A stretch of 64,000 bases of DNA from Colletes latitarsis (GCF_051014445.1 NC_135143.1:1860001-1924000), one strand, 5' to 3'. Counted from the stretch's first letter, positions 49,011-62,430 are shown. The notes: a model not told the origin generated them from the letters alone. Translations and numbers: made by a program.

Positions 49011-52000
49011 ACCGGTGTTATCCTCTAAAATATTGATCGAAACTAGGTTTAATTAACTGTTTCTACGTGGTACCACATTACTACGTGATTCAAGCCCGAA
49101 AAAACCCAGGATCTGGCCAACAAGTATGCGAAGAAGGTAAACTTATGAGCCAGATGAGGGCATAACCCAGACCTAACCCAGACCTAACTGGTTTTATCCT
49201 CTAAAATACTGTCCGAATCCAGGTTTAATTGACTGTTACTGTGTGGTACCACATTACTACGTGACTCAAGCTCGAAAAAACCCAAGATCTGGCCAACAAG
49301 TATGCGAAGAAGGCAAAATCATGAGCCAGATGCGGGCATAACCCAGACCATACCCAGACCATACCCAGACCTAACCGGTTTTATCCTGTAACATATTGAT
49401 CCAAACCAGGTTTAATTGACTGTTACAATGTGGTACCACATTCCTACGTGATTCAAACCCGAAAAAACCCAGGATCTGGCCAACAAGTATGCGAAGAAGG
49501 TAAACTTATGAGCCAGATGCTGGCATAACCCAGACCATACCCAGACCTAACCGGCGTTATCCTATAAAATATTCATCGAAACCAGGTTTAATTGACTGTT
49601 TCTATGTGGTACCACATTACTACGTGATTCAAACCAGAAAAAACCCAGGATCTGGCCAACAAGTATGCGAAGAAGGTAAACTTATGAGCCAGATGAGGGC
49701 ATAACCCAGACCTAACCCAGACCTAACCGGTGATACCGACTAAAATACTGACCGAATCCAGGTTTAATTGACTGTTACTGTGTGAAACCACATTACTACG
49801 TGACTCAAGCTCGAGAAAACCCAGGATATGGCCAACAAGTATGCGAAGAAGGCAAAATCATGAGCCAGATGGGGGCATAACCCTGACCTAACCCAGACCT
49901 AACCGGTTTTATCCTCTAAAATATTGATCGAAACCAGGTTTAATTGTCTGTTTCAGTATGCTACCACATTAGTGCGTGATTCAAACCCGAAAAAACCCAG
50001 GATCTGGCCAACAAGTATGCGAAGAAGGCAAAATCATGAGCCCGATGCTGGCATAACCCAGACCTAACCCAGACCTAACCGGTGTTACCGACTAAAATAC
50101 TGACCGAATCCAGGTTTAATTGACTGTTATTGTGTGGTACCACATTACTACGTGACTCAAGCTCGAGAAAACCCAGGATCTGGCCAACAAGTATTCGAAG
50201 AAGGTAAACTCATGAGCCAGATGGGGGCATAAACCAGACCTAACCCAGACCTAACCGGTGTTACCGACTAAAATACTGACCGAATCCAGGTTTAATTGAC
50301 TGTTACTGTGTGGTACCACATTACTACGTGATTCAAACCCGAAAAATCCCAGGACCTGGCCAACAAGTATGCGTAGAAGGCAAAATCATGAGCCCGATGC
50401 GAGCATAACCCAGACCTAACCCAGTCCTAACCGGTGTTATCCTCTAAAATATTGATCGAAACTAGGTTTAATTGACTGTTTCTATGTGGTACCACATTAC
50501 TACGTGATTCAAACCAGAAAAAATCAAGGATCTGGCCAACAAGTATGCGAAGAAGACAAAATCATGAGCCTGATGCGGGCATAGCCCAGACCTAACCGGT
50601 GTTATCCTCTAAAATATTGACCGAATCCAGGTTTAGTTGACTGTTACTTTGTGGTACCACATTCCTACGTGATTCAAACCCGAAAAAACCCAGGATCTGG
50701 CCAACAAGTTTGCGAAGAAGGCAAAAACATGAGCCAGATGCGGGCATAAACCTGGCCTAACCCAGACCTAACCGGTGTTATCCTATAAAATATTCATCGA
50801 AACCAGGTTTAATTGACTGTTTCTATGTGGTACCACATTACTACGTGACTCAAGCTCGAGAAAACCCGGGATCTGTCCCACAAGTATGCGAAGAAGGCAA
50901 AATCATGAGCCAGATGCGGGCATAACCCAGACATAACCCAGACCTAACCGGCGTTATCCTATAAAATATTCATCGAAACCAGGTTTAATTGACTGTTTCT
51001 ATGTGGTACCACATTACTACGTGATTCAAACCAGAAAAAACCCAGGATCTGGCCAGCAAGTATGCGAAGAAGGTAAACTCATGAGCCAGATGGGGGCATA
51101 ACCCTGACCTAACCCAGACCTAACCGGTGTTACCGACTAAAATACTGACCGAATCCAGGTTTAATTGACTGTTACTGTGTGGTACCACATTACTACGTGA
51201 CTCAAGCTCGAGAAAACCCAGGATCTGGCCAACAAGTATTCGAAGAAGGTAAACTCATGAGCCAGATGGGGGCATAAACCAGACCTAACCCAGACCTAAC
51301 CGGTGTTACCGACTAAAATACTGACCGAATCCAGGTTTAATTGACTGTTACTGTGTGGTACCACATTACTACGTGATTCAAACCCGAAAAAACCCAGGAT
51401 CTGGTCAACAAGTATGCGAAGAAGGCAAAATCATGAGCCAGATGCGGGCATAAACCAGGCCTAACACACACCTAACCGGTTTTATCCTCTAAAATACTGA
51501 CCGAATCCAGGATTAATTTACTGTTACTGTGTGGTACCACATTACTACGTGATTCAAACCCGAAGAAACCCAGGTCCTGGCCAACAAGTATGCGAAGAAT
51601 GCAAAATCATAAGCCAGATGCGGCCATAACCCAGACCTAACCCAGACCTAACCGGTGTTATCCTCTAATATATCGATCGAAACCAGGTTTAATTGACTGT
51701 TTCAATGAGGTACCACATTACCACGTGACTCAAGCTCGAAAAAATCCAGGATCAGGCCAACAAGTATGCGAAGCAGGCAAAATCATGAGCAAGGTGCCGG
51801 CATAAACCAGGCCTAACCTAGACCTAACCGGTTTTATCCTATTAAATATTGATCGAAACCTGGTTTAATTGTCTGTTTCAGTGTGCTACCACATTACTAC
51901 GCGATTCAAACACGAAAAAACCCAGGATCTGGCCAACAAGAATGCGATAGAGGCAAAATCATGAGTCAGACGCGGGCATAACGCAGACCTAACCCAGACC

Positions 52001-52720
52001 TAACCGGTGTTATCCCCTAATATATCGATCGAAACCAGGTTTAATTGACTGTTTCAATGAGGTACCACATTACTACGTGACTCAAACCCGAAAAAACCCA
52101 GGATCTGGCCAACAAGTATGCGAAGAAGGCAAAATCATGAGCCAGATGCGGGCATAAACCAGACCTAACCCAGACCTAACCGGTGTTACCGACTAAAATA
52201 CTGACCGAATCCAGGTTTAATTGACTGTTATTGTGTGGTACCACATTACTACGTGACTCAAGCTCGAGAAAACCCAGGATCTGGCCCACAAGTATGCGAA
52301 GAAGGCAAAATCATGAGCCAGATGCGGGCATAAACCAGACCTAACCCAGACCTAACCGGTGTTACCGACTAAAATACTGACCGAATCCAGGTTTAATTGA
52401 CTGATACTGTGTGGTACCACATTACTACGTGATTCAAACCCGAAGAAACCCAGGTCCTGGCCAACAAGTATGCGAAGAAGGCAAAATCATGAGCCCGATG
52501 CTGGCATAACCCAGACCTAACCCAGACCTAACCGGGGTTACCGACTAAAATACTGACCGAAACCAGGTTTAATTGACTGTTTCTATGTGGTACCACATTA
52601 CTACGTGATTCAAACCCGAAAAAAACCCATGATCTGGCCAACAAGTATGCGAAGAAGGCAAAATCATGAGACAGATGCGGGCATAAACCAGGCCTAACAC
52701 AGACCTAACTGGTTTTATCC
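49011..52720 (+). repeat. Satellite, 49.0-52.7 kb
   Basis: About twenty-one monomers with frequent changes of type. Noted: a 187-bp monomer near 49348; a hybrid head at about 49529-49560; a monomer at about 49780 whose palindrome reads GTGAAACCAC; partner of 46.7-47.1 kb at 50,916-51,356; and the AATATATCGATCG switch allele near 51668 and 52019, which gives a ClaI-like ATCGAT and is common again at 53-58 kb. Nothing other than satellite is visible. Confidence 0.75.
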
Positions 52721-53335
52721 TCTAAAATACTGTCCGAATCCAGGTTTAATTGACTGTTACTGTGTGGTACCACATTCCTACGTGATTCAAACCCGAAAAA
52801 AACCCAGGATCTGGCCAACAAGTATGCGAAGAAGGCAAAATCATGAGCCAGATGCGGGCATAAACCAGGCCTAACACAGACCTAACCGGTTTTATCCTCT
52901 AAAATACTGACCGAATCCAGGTTTAATTGACTGTTACTGTGTGGTACCACATTACTACGTGATTCAAACCCGAAGAAACCCAGGTCCTGGCCAACAAGTA
53001 TGCTAAGAAGGCGAAATCATGAGCCAGATGCGGGCATAACCCAGACCTAACCCAGACCTAACCGGTGTTACCGACTAAAATACTGACCGAATCCAGGTTT
53101 CATTGACTGTTTCTATGTGGTGCCACATTACTACGTCACCCAAACTCGAAAAAACCAAGGATCTGGCCAACAAGTATGCGAAGAAGGCATAATCATGAGC
53201 CAGATGCGGGCATAACCCAGACCTAACCCAGACCTAACCGGTGTTATCCTCTAGAATATTGACCGAATCCAGGTTTAGTTGACTGTTACTGTGTGGTACC
53301 ACATTCCTACGTGATTCAAACCCGAAAAAAACCCC
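52721..53335 (+). repeat. Block repeated at 58.4-59.05 kb (+5,719 bp), copy 1
   Basis: CAGGTCCTGGCC at 52981 recurs at 58700, and CATTGACTGTTTC at 53101 recurs at 58820, both 5,719 bp apart. The shared variants include AGTATGCTAAGAAGGCG and ATCCTCTAGAATATTG, which contains an XbaI site. Confidence 0.82.
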
Positions 53336-53520
53336 GGGATCTGGCCAACAAAAATGCGATAGAGGCAAAATCATGAGTCAGACGCGGGCATAACGCAGAC
53401 CTAACCCAGACCTAACCGGTGTTATCCCCTAATATATCGATCGAAACCAGGTTTAATTGACTGTTTCAATGAGGTACCACATTACTACGTGACTCAAACC
53501 CGAAAAAACCCAGGATCTGG
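53336..53520 (+). repeat. One-monomer insertion relative to 59 kb
   Basis: The offset to the right-hand partner falls from 5,719 to 5,542 bp across this stretch, a change of about one monomer. The extra monomer has ATGCGATAGAGGC, GTCAGACGCGGGC and AATATATCGATCG alleles, which are those of the 51.9-52.1 kb monomers, so it probably came from that neighbourhood. Confidence 0.75.
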
Positions 53521-54760
53521 CCAACAAGTATGCGAAGAAGGCATAATCATGAGCCAGATGCGGGCATAACCCAGACCTAACCCAGACCTAACCGGTGTTA
53601 TCCTCTAGAATATTGACCGAATCCAGGTTTAGTTGACTGTTACTGTGTGGTACCACATTCCTACGTGATTCAAACCCGAAAAAACCTAGGATCTGGCCAA
53701 CAAGTATGCGAAGAAGGCATAATCATGAGCCAGATGCGGGCATAACCCAGACCTAACTCAGACCTAACCGGTGTTACCGACTAAAATACTGACCGAATCC
53801 AGGTTTCATTGACCGTTACTGTGTGGTACCACATTACTTCGTGATTCAAACCCGAAAAAATCCAGGACCTGGCCAAGAAGTATGCTAAGAAGGCGAAATC
53901 ATGAGCCAGATGCGGGCATAACCCAGACCTAACCCAGACCTAACCGGCGTTATCCTATAAAATATTCATCGAAACCAGGTTTAATTGACTGTTTCTATGT
54001 GGTACCACATTACTACGTGATTCAAACCCGAAAAAACCCAGGAGCTGGCCAACAAGTATGCGAAGAAGGCAAAATCATGAGCCAGATGCGGGCATAAACC
54101 AGGCCGAACCCAGGCCTAACCGGTTTTATCCTCTAAAATACTGACCGAATCCAGGTTTAATTGACTGTTACTGTGTGGTACCACATTACTACGTCACCCA
54201 AACTCGAAAAAACCAAGGATCTGGCCAACAAGTATGCGAAGAAGACAAAATCATGAGCCTGATGCGGGCACAACCCAGACCTAACCGGTGTTATCCTCTA
54301 AAATATTGACCGAATCCAGGTTTAGTTGACTGTTACTTTGTGGTACCACATTCCTACGTGATTCAAACCTGAAAAAACCCAGGATCTGGCCAACAAGTAT
54401 GCGAAGAAGGCAAAATCATGAGCCAGATGCGGGCATAACCCAGACCTAACCCAGACCTAACCGGTGTTATCCTCTAAAATATTGACCGAATCCAGGTTTA
54501 GTTGACTGTTACTGTGTGGTACCACATTCCTACGTGATTCAAACCCGAAAAAAACCCAGGATCTGGCCAACAAGAATGCGGAAAAGGCAAAATCATGAGT
54601 CAGATGCGGCCATAACCCAGACCTAACTCAGACCTAACCGGTGTTACCGACTAAAATACTGACCGAATCCAGGTTTCATTGACCGTTACTGTGTGGTACC
54701 ACATTACTTCGTGATTCAAACCCGAAAAAACCCAGGATCTGGCCAACAAGTATGCGAAGA
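53521..54760 (+). repeat. Block repeated at 59.06-60.3 kb (+5,542 bp), copy 1
   Basis: AAAACCTAGG at 53681 recurs at 59223, CATAACCCAG at 53741 recurs at 59283, and AGGCCGAACCCAGG at 54101 recurs at 59643, all 5,542 bp apart. The order of rare alleles is the same: CTAACTCAGACC, ATTGACCG with TTCGTG, CAAGAAGTATGC, AGGAGCTGG, CGTCACCCAAACTCG, TTACTTTGTGG. Confidence 0.85.
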
Positions 54761-56022
54761 GGGCAAAATCATGAGCCAGATGCGGGCATAACCCAGACCT
54801 AACCCAGACCTAACCGGGGTTACCGACTAAAATACTGACCGAAACCAGGTTTAATGGACTGTTTGTATGTGGTACCACATTACTACGTGATTCAAACCCG
54901 AAAAAACCCAGGATCTGGCCAACAAGAATGCGATAGAGGCAAAATCATGAGCCAGATGCGGGCATAACCCAGACCTAACCCAGACCTAACCGGTTTTATT
55001 CTCTAAAATATTGATCGAAACCAGGTTTAATTGTCTGTTTCAGTGTGCTACCACATTACTACGTGATACAAACCAGAGAAAACCAAGGATCTGGCCAACA
55101 AGGATGCGATAGAGGCAAAATCATGAGCCAGATGCGGGCATAACCCAGACCTAACCCAGACCTAACCGGTTTTATCCTCTAAAATATTGATCGAAACCAG
55201 GTTTAATTGTCTGTTTCAGTGTGCTACCACATTACTACGTGATACAAACCAGAGAAAACCAAGGATCTGGCCAACTAGAGTGCGGAAAAGGCAAAATCAT
55301 GGGTCAGACGCGGGCATAACGCAGACCTAACCCAGACCTAACCGGTGTTATCCTCTAATATATCGATCGAAACCAGGTTTAATTGACTGTTTCAATGAGG
55401 TACCACATTACTACGTGACTCAAGCTCGAAAAAATCCAGGATCAGGCCAACAAGTATGCGAAGAAGGCAAAATCAGGAGCCATGTGCGGGCATAAACCAG
55501 GCCTAACCTAGACCTAACCGGTTTTATCTTATAAAATATTGATCGAAACCTGGTTTAATTGTCTGTTTCAGTGTGCTACCACATTACTACGTGATACGAA
55601 CCAGAGAAAACCAAGGATCTGGCCAACTAGAGCGCGGAAAAGGCAAAATCATGAGCCAGATGCGGGCATAACCCAGACCTAACCCAGACCTAACCGGCGT
55701 TATCCTATAAAATATTCATCGAAACCAGGTTTAATTGACTGTTTCTATGTGGTACCACATTACTACGTGATTCAAACCCGAAGAAACCCAGGTCCCGGCC
55801 AACAAGTATGCGAAGAAGGCAAAATCATGAGCCAGGTGCGGGCATAAACCAGGCCTAACCTAGACCTAACCGGTTTTATCCTATTAAATATTGATCGAAA
55901 CCTGGTTTAATTGTCTGTTTCAGTGTGCTACCACATTACTACGTGATACAAACCAGAGAAAACCAAGGATCTGGCCAACTAGAGTGCGGAAAAGGCAAAA
56001 TCATGAGTCAGATGCGAGCATA
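54761..56022 (+). repeat. Satellite, 54.8-56.0 kb, palindrome-poor monomers
   Basis: About seven monomers. Several carry TTTCAGTGTGCTACCAC (near 55041, 55218, 55569, 55919), in which GGTACC is lost; they are linked to GTGATACAAACCAGAGAAAACC downstream. Two adjacent copies near 54950-55300 differ little from each other (176 bp apart). Heads GATGCGATAGAGGC and AGAGTGCGGAAAAGG are frequent. Confidence 0.75.
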
Positions 56023-56113
56023 ACGCAGACCTAACCCAGACCTAACCGGTGTTATCCTCTAATATATCGATCGAAACCAGGTTTAATTGACTGTTTCAAT
56101 GAGGTACCACATT
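56023..56113 (+). repeat. 91-bp half-monomer, tandemly repeated
   Basis: ACGCAGACCTAACCC begins at 56023 and again at 56114, only 91 bp later, and the two 91-bp stretches are identical by eye. At the join, CCACATTACG takes the place of the normal CCACATTACTACGTGACTC, so the 85 bp from the ACGT element to the monomer head are missing. The bases ACG are compatible with both sides of the join, a very short homology. This is the only clearly truncated monomer I found. Confidence 0.92.
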
Positions 56114-56204
56114 ACGCAGACCTAACCCAGACCTAACCGGTGTTATCCTCTAATATATCGATCGAAACCAGGTTTAATTGACTGTTTCAATGAGGTACCA
56201 CATT

Positions 56205-58420
56205 ACTACGTGACTCAAGCTCGAAAAAATCCAGGATCAGGCCAACAAGTATGCGAAGAAGGCAAAATCATGAGCCAGGTGCGGGCATAAACCTAGCCTA
56301 ACCTAGACCTAACTGGTTTTATCCTCTAAAATACTGTCCGAATCCAGGTTTAATTGACTGTTACTGTGTGGTACCACATTACTACGTGATTCAAACCCGA
56401 AAAAACCAAGGATCTGGTCAACAAGTATGCGAAGAAGACAAAATCATGAGCCAGATGCGGACATAAACCAGGCCTAACACAGACCTAACCGGTTTTATCC
56501 TCTAAAATACTGACCGAATCCAGGTTTAATTGACTGTTACTGTGTGGTACCACATTACTACGTGATTCAAACCCGAAAAAACCCAGGATCTGGTCAACAA
56601 GTATGCGAAGAAGGCAAAATCATGAGCCAGATGCTGGCATAACCCAGACCTAACCCAGACCTAACCGGATGTTACCGACTAAAATATTGACCGAATCCAG
56701 GTTTAGTTGACTGTTACTGTGTGGTACCACATTCCTACGTGATTCAAACCCGAAAAAAACCCAGGATCTGGCCAACAAGTATGCGAAGAAGGCAAAATCA
56801 TGAGCCAGATGCGGGCATAACCCAGACCTAACCCGGACCTAACCTGTGTTATCCTCTAAAATATTGATCGAAACCAGGTTTAATTGACTGTTTCAATGAG
56901 GTACCACATTACTACGTGATTCAAACCCGAAAAAACCCAGGATCTGGTCAACAAGTATGCGAAGAAGGCAAAATCATGAGCCAGATGCGGGCATAAACCA
57001 GGCCTAACACAGACCTAACTGGTTTTATCCTCTAAAATACTGTCCGAATCCAGGTTTAATTGTCTGTTTCAGTGTGCTACCACATTACTACGTGATACAA
57101 ACCAGAGAAAACCAAGGACCTGGCCAACTAGAGTGCGGAAAAGGCAAAGTCATGAGCCAGATGCGGGCATAACCCAGACCTAACCCAGATCTAACCGGCG
57201 TTATCCTATAAAATATACATCGAGACCAGGTTTAATTGACTGTTTCTATGTGGTACCACATTACTACGTGATTCAAACCCGAAAAAACCAAGGATCTGGT
57301 CAACAAGTATGCGAAGAAGGCAAAATCATGAGCCAGATGCGGGCATAAACCAGACCTAACCCGGACCTAACCGGTGTTATCCTCTAAAATATTGATCGAA
57401 ACCAGGTTTAATTGACTGTTACTGTGTGGTACCACATTACTACGTGACTCAAGCTCGAAAAAACCCAGGATCTGGCCAACAAGTATGCGAAGAAGGCAAA
57501 ATCATGAGCCAGATGCGGGCATAAACCAGGCCTAACACAGACCTAACCGGTTTTATCCTCTAAAATACAGACCGAATCCAGGTTTAATTGACTGTTACTG
57601 TGTGGTACCACATTACTACGTGATTCAAACCCGAAGAAACCCAGGTCCTGGCCAACAAGAATGCGAAGAAGGCAAAATCATGAGCCCGATGCTGGCATAA
57701 CCCAGACCTAACCCAGACCTAACCGGTGTTACCGACTAAAATATTGACCGAATCCAGGTTTAGTTGACTGTATTCTATGTGGTACCACATTACTACGTGA
57801 TTCAAACCCGAAGAAACCCAGGTCCTGGCCAACAAGTATGCGAAGAATGCAAAATCATAAGCCAGATGCGGACATAACCCAGACCTAACCCGGACCTGAC
57901 CGGTGTTATCCTCTAAAATATTGACCGAAACCAGGTTTAATTGACTGTTTCAATGAGGTGCCACATTACTACGTGATTCAAACCCGAAAAAACCCAGGAT
58001 CTGGTCAACAAGTATGCGAAGAAGGCAAAATCATGAGCCAGATGCGGGCATAAACCAGACCTAACCCAGACCTAACCGGGGTTACCGACTAAAATACTGA
58101 CCGAAACCAGGTTTAATTGACTGTTTCTATGTGGTACCACATTACTACGTGATTCAAACCCGAAGAAACCCAGGTCCTGGCCAACAAGTATGCGAAGAAT
58201 GCAAAATCATAAGCCAGATGCGGACATAACCCAGACCTAACCCAGACCTAACCGGTGTTATCCTCTAATATATCGATCGAAACCAGGTTTAGTTGACTGT
58301 TTCAATGAGGTACCACATTCCTACGTGATTCAAACCCGAAAAAAACCCAGGATCTGGCCAACAAGTATGCGAAGAAGGCAAAATCATGAGACAGATGCGG
58401 GCATAAACCAGGCCTAACAC
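56205..58420 (+). repeat. Satellite, 56.2-58.4 kb
   Basis: About thirteen monomers. Small private insertions are visible: an extra A in CCGGATGTTACCG near 56669 and GACTGTATTCTATG near 57767 in place of GACTGTTTCTATG. Heads CATAAACCAGGCCTAACACAG and the GAGGTACCAC palindrome variant recur. Nothing other than satellite is visible. Confidence 0.75.
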
Positions 58421-59060
58421 AGACCTAACTGGTTTTATCCTCTAAAATACTGTCCGAATCCAGGTTTAATTGACTGTTACTGTGTGGTACCACATTACTA
58501 CGTGACTCAAGCTCGAAAAAACCCAGGATCTGGCCAACAAGTATGCGAAGAAGGCAAAATCATGAGCCAGATGCGGGCATAAACCAGGCCTAACACAGAC
58601 CTAACCGGTTTTATCCTCTAAAATACTGACCGAATCCAGGTTTAATGGACTGTTACTGTGTGGTACCACATTACTACGTGATTCAAACCCGAAGAAACCC
58701 AGGTCCTGGCCAACAAGTATGCTAAGAAGGCGAAATCATGAGCCAGATGCGGGCATAACCCAGACCTAACCCAGACCTAACCGGTGTTACCGACTAAAAT
58801 ACTGACCGAATCCAGGTTTCATTGACTGTTTCTATGTGGTACCATATTACTACGTCACCCAAACTCGAAAAAACCAAGGATCTGGCCAACAAGTATGCGA
58901 AGAAGGCATAATGATGAGCCAGATGCGGGCATAACCCAGACCTAACCCAGACCTAACCGGTGTTATCCTCTAGAATATTGACCGAATCCAGGTTTAGTTG
59001 ACTGTTACTGTGTGGTACCACATTCCTACGTGATTCAAACCCGAAAAAAACCCAGGATCT
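58421..59060 (+). repeat. Copy 2 of the 52.7-53.3 kb block
   Basis: Partner at 5,719 bp, with landmarks given there. A private change is ACCATATTACTACG near 58840, where copy 1 has GCCACATTACTACG. Confidence 0.82.
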
Positions 59061-60300
59061 GGCCAACAAATATGCGAAGAAGGCAAAATCATGAGCCAGA
59101 TGCGGGCATAACCCAGACCTAACCCGGACCTAACCGGTTTTATCCTGTAACATATTGCTCCAAACCAGGGCTAATTGACTGTTACTATGTGGTACCACAT
59201 TCCAACGTGATTCAAACCCGAAAAAACCTAGGATCTGGCCAACAAGTATGCGAAGAAGGCATAATCATGAGCCAGATGCGGGCATAACCCAGACCTAACT
59301 CAGACCTAACCGGTGTTACCGACTAAAATACTGACCGAATCCAGGTTTCATTGACCGTTACTGTGTGGTACCACATTACTTCGTGATTCAAACCCGAAAA
59401 AACCCAGGACCTGGCCAAGAAGTATGCTAAGAAGGCGAAATCATGAGCCAGATGCGGGCATAACCCAGACCTAACCCAGACCTAACCGGCGTTATCCTAT
59501 AAAATATTCATCGAAACCAGGTTTAATTGACTGTTTCTATGTGGTACCACATTACTACGTGATTCAAACCCGAAAAAACCCAGGAGCTGGCCAACAAGTA
59601 TGCGAAGAAGGCAAAATCATGAGCCAGATGCGGGCATAAACCAGGCCGAACCCAGGCCTAACCGGTTTTATCCTCTAAAATACTGACCGAATCCAGGTTT
59701 AATTGACTGTTACTGTGTGGTACCACATTACTACGTCACCCAAACTCGAAAAAACCAAGGATCTGGCCAACAAGTATGCGAAGAAGACACAATCATGAGC
59801 CTGATGCGGGCATAACCCAGACCTAACCGGTGTTATCCTCTAAAATATTGACCGAATCCAGGTTTAGTTGACTGTTACTTTGTGGTACCACATTCCTACG
59901 TGATTCAAACCCGAAAAAACCCAGGATCTGGCCAACAAGTATGCGAAGAAGGCAAAATCATGAGCCAGATGCGGGCATAACCCAGACCTAACCCAGACCT
60001 AACCGGTGTTATCCTCTAAAATATTGACCGAATCCAGGTTTAGTTGACTGTTACTGTCTGGTACCACATTCCTACGTGATTCAAACCCGAAAAAAACCCA
60101 GGATCTGGCCAACAAGAATGCGGAAAAGGCAAAATCATGAGTCAGATGCGGCCATAACCCAGACCTAACTCAGACCTAACCGGTGTTACCGACTAAAATA
60201 CTGACCGAATCCAGGTTTCATTGACCGTTACTGTGTGGTACCACATTACTACGTGACTCAAGCTCGAGAAAACCCAGGATATGGCCAACAAGTATGCGAA
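59061..60300 (+). repeat. Copy 2 of the 53.5-54.8 kb block
   Basis: Partner at 5,542 bp, and itself the source-like partner of 62.43-63.5 kb at 3,368 then 3,192 bp. Private changes include GAAGACACAATC near 59784 (shared with about 62973) and ACTGTCTGGTACC at 60054 (shared with 63246). Those two shared changes show that the right-end copy derives from this copy rather than from the 53.5-kb copy, or the reverse. Confidence 0.85.
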
Positions 60301-62430
60301 GAAGGCAAAATCATGAGCCAGATGCGGGCATAACCCAGACCATACCCAGACCATACCCAGACCTAACCGGTTTTATCCTGTAACATATTGATCCAAACCA
60401 GGTTCAATTGACTGTTACAATGTGGTACCATATTACTACGTGACTCAAGCTCGAGAAAACCCAGGATATGGCCAAGAAGTATGCGAAGAAGGCGAAATCA
60501 TAAGCCAGATGCGGGCATTACCCAGACCTAACCCAGACCTAACCGGCGTTATCCTATAAAATATTCATCGAAGCCAGGTTTAATTGACTGTTTCTATGTG
60601 GTACCACATTACTACGTGATTCAAGCCCGAAAAAACCCAGGATCTGGCCAACAAGTTTGCGAAACAGGCAAAAACATGAGCCAGATGCGGGCATAAACCT
60701 GGCCTAACCCAGACCTAACCGGTGTTATCCTATAAAATATTCATCGAAACCAGGTTTAATTGACTGTTTCTATGTGGTACCACATTACTACGTGACTCAA
60801 GCCCGAAAAAAACCCGGGATCTGGCCCACAAGTATGCGAAGAAGGCAAAATCATGAGCCAGATGCGGGCGTAACCCAGACCTATCTCCGACCTAACCGGT
60901 GTTACCGACTAAAATGCTGGCCGAATCCAGGTTTAGTTGACTGTTAGTGTGTGGTACCACATTACCACGTGACCCAAAGTCGAAAAAACCCGGGATCTAG
61001 CCAACAAGTATGCGAAGTAGGCAAAATCATAAGCCAGATGCGGACATAACGCAGTCCATACCCAGACCATACCCAGACCTAACTGGTTTTATCCTGTAAC
61101 ATATTGATCCAAACCAGGTTTAAGTGACTGTTACAATGTGGTACCACATTCCTACGTGATTCAAACCCGAAAAAACCCAGGATCTGGCCCACAAGTATGC
61201 GAAGAAGGCAAAATCATGAGCCAGATGCGGGCATAACCCTGACCTAACCCAGACCTAACTGGTGTTACCGACTAAAATACTGACCGAATCCAGGTTTAAT
61301 TGACTGTTACTGTGTGGTACCACATTACTACGTGACTCAAGCTCGAGAAAACCCAGGATATGGCCAAGAAGTATGTGAAGAAGGCAAAATCATGAGCCAG
61401 ATGCGGGCATAACCCAGACCTATCTCCGACCTAACCGGTGTTACCGACTAAAATACTGACCGAATCCAGGTTTAATTGACTGTTACTGTGTGGTACCACA
61501 TTAATACGTGATTCACACCAGAAAAAACCCAGGATCTGGCCAACAAGTATGCGAAGAAGGTAAACTCATGAGCCAGATGGGGGCATAACCCTGACCTAAC
61601 CCAGACATAACCGGTGATACCGACTAAAATACTGACCGAATCCAGGTTTAATTGACTGTTACTGTGTGGTACCACATTACTACGTGATTCAAACCCGAAA
61701 AAACCCAGGATCTGGCCAACAAGTATGCGAAGAAGGCAAAATCATGAGCCAGATGCGGGCATAACCCAGACCTAACCCAGACCTAACCGGCGTTATCCTA
61801 TAAAATATTCATCGAAACCAGGTTTAATTGACTGTTTCTATGTGGTACCGCATTACTACGTGATTCAAGCCCGAGAAAACCCAGGATCTGGCCCACAAGT
61901 ATGCGAAGAAGGCAAAATCATGAGAAAGATGCGGGCATAACCCAGACCTATCTCCGACCTAACCGGTGTTACCGACTAAAATACTGACCGAAACCAGGTT
62001 TAATTGACTGTTACTGTGTGGTACCACATTACTACGTGACTCAAGCTCGAGAAAACCCAGGATATGGCCAACAAGTATGCGAAGAAGGCAAAATCATGAG
62101 CCAGATGCGGGCATAACCCAGACCATACCCAGACCATACCCAGACCTAACCGGTTTTATCCTGTAACATATTGATCCAAACCAGGTTCAATTGACTGTTA
62201 CAATGTGGTACCATATTACTACGTGACTCAAGCTCGAGAAAACCCAGGATATGGCCAAGAAGTATGCGAAGAAGGCGAAATCATGAGCCAGATGCGGGCA
62301 TAACACAGACCTAACCCAGACCTAACCGGCGTTATCCTATAAAATATTCATCGAAACCAGGTTTAATTGACTGTTTCTATGTGGTACCACATTACTGCGT
62401 GATTCAATCCCGAAAAAACCCAGGATGTGG
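60301..62430 (+). repeat. Satellite, 60.3-62.4 kb
   Basis: About twelve monomers. The variant GGTTCAATTGACTG with ACCATATTACTACG downstream occurs at 60401 and 62184 (1,783 bp apart) and again at 63593. Three-unit heads are near 60339, 61052 and 62120. The stretch near 60920-61060 carries CACGTG and TAGCCAACAAG alleles of the left-end series (compare 2340-2470), so sequence types from both ends of the window meet here. Confidence 0.78.
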
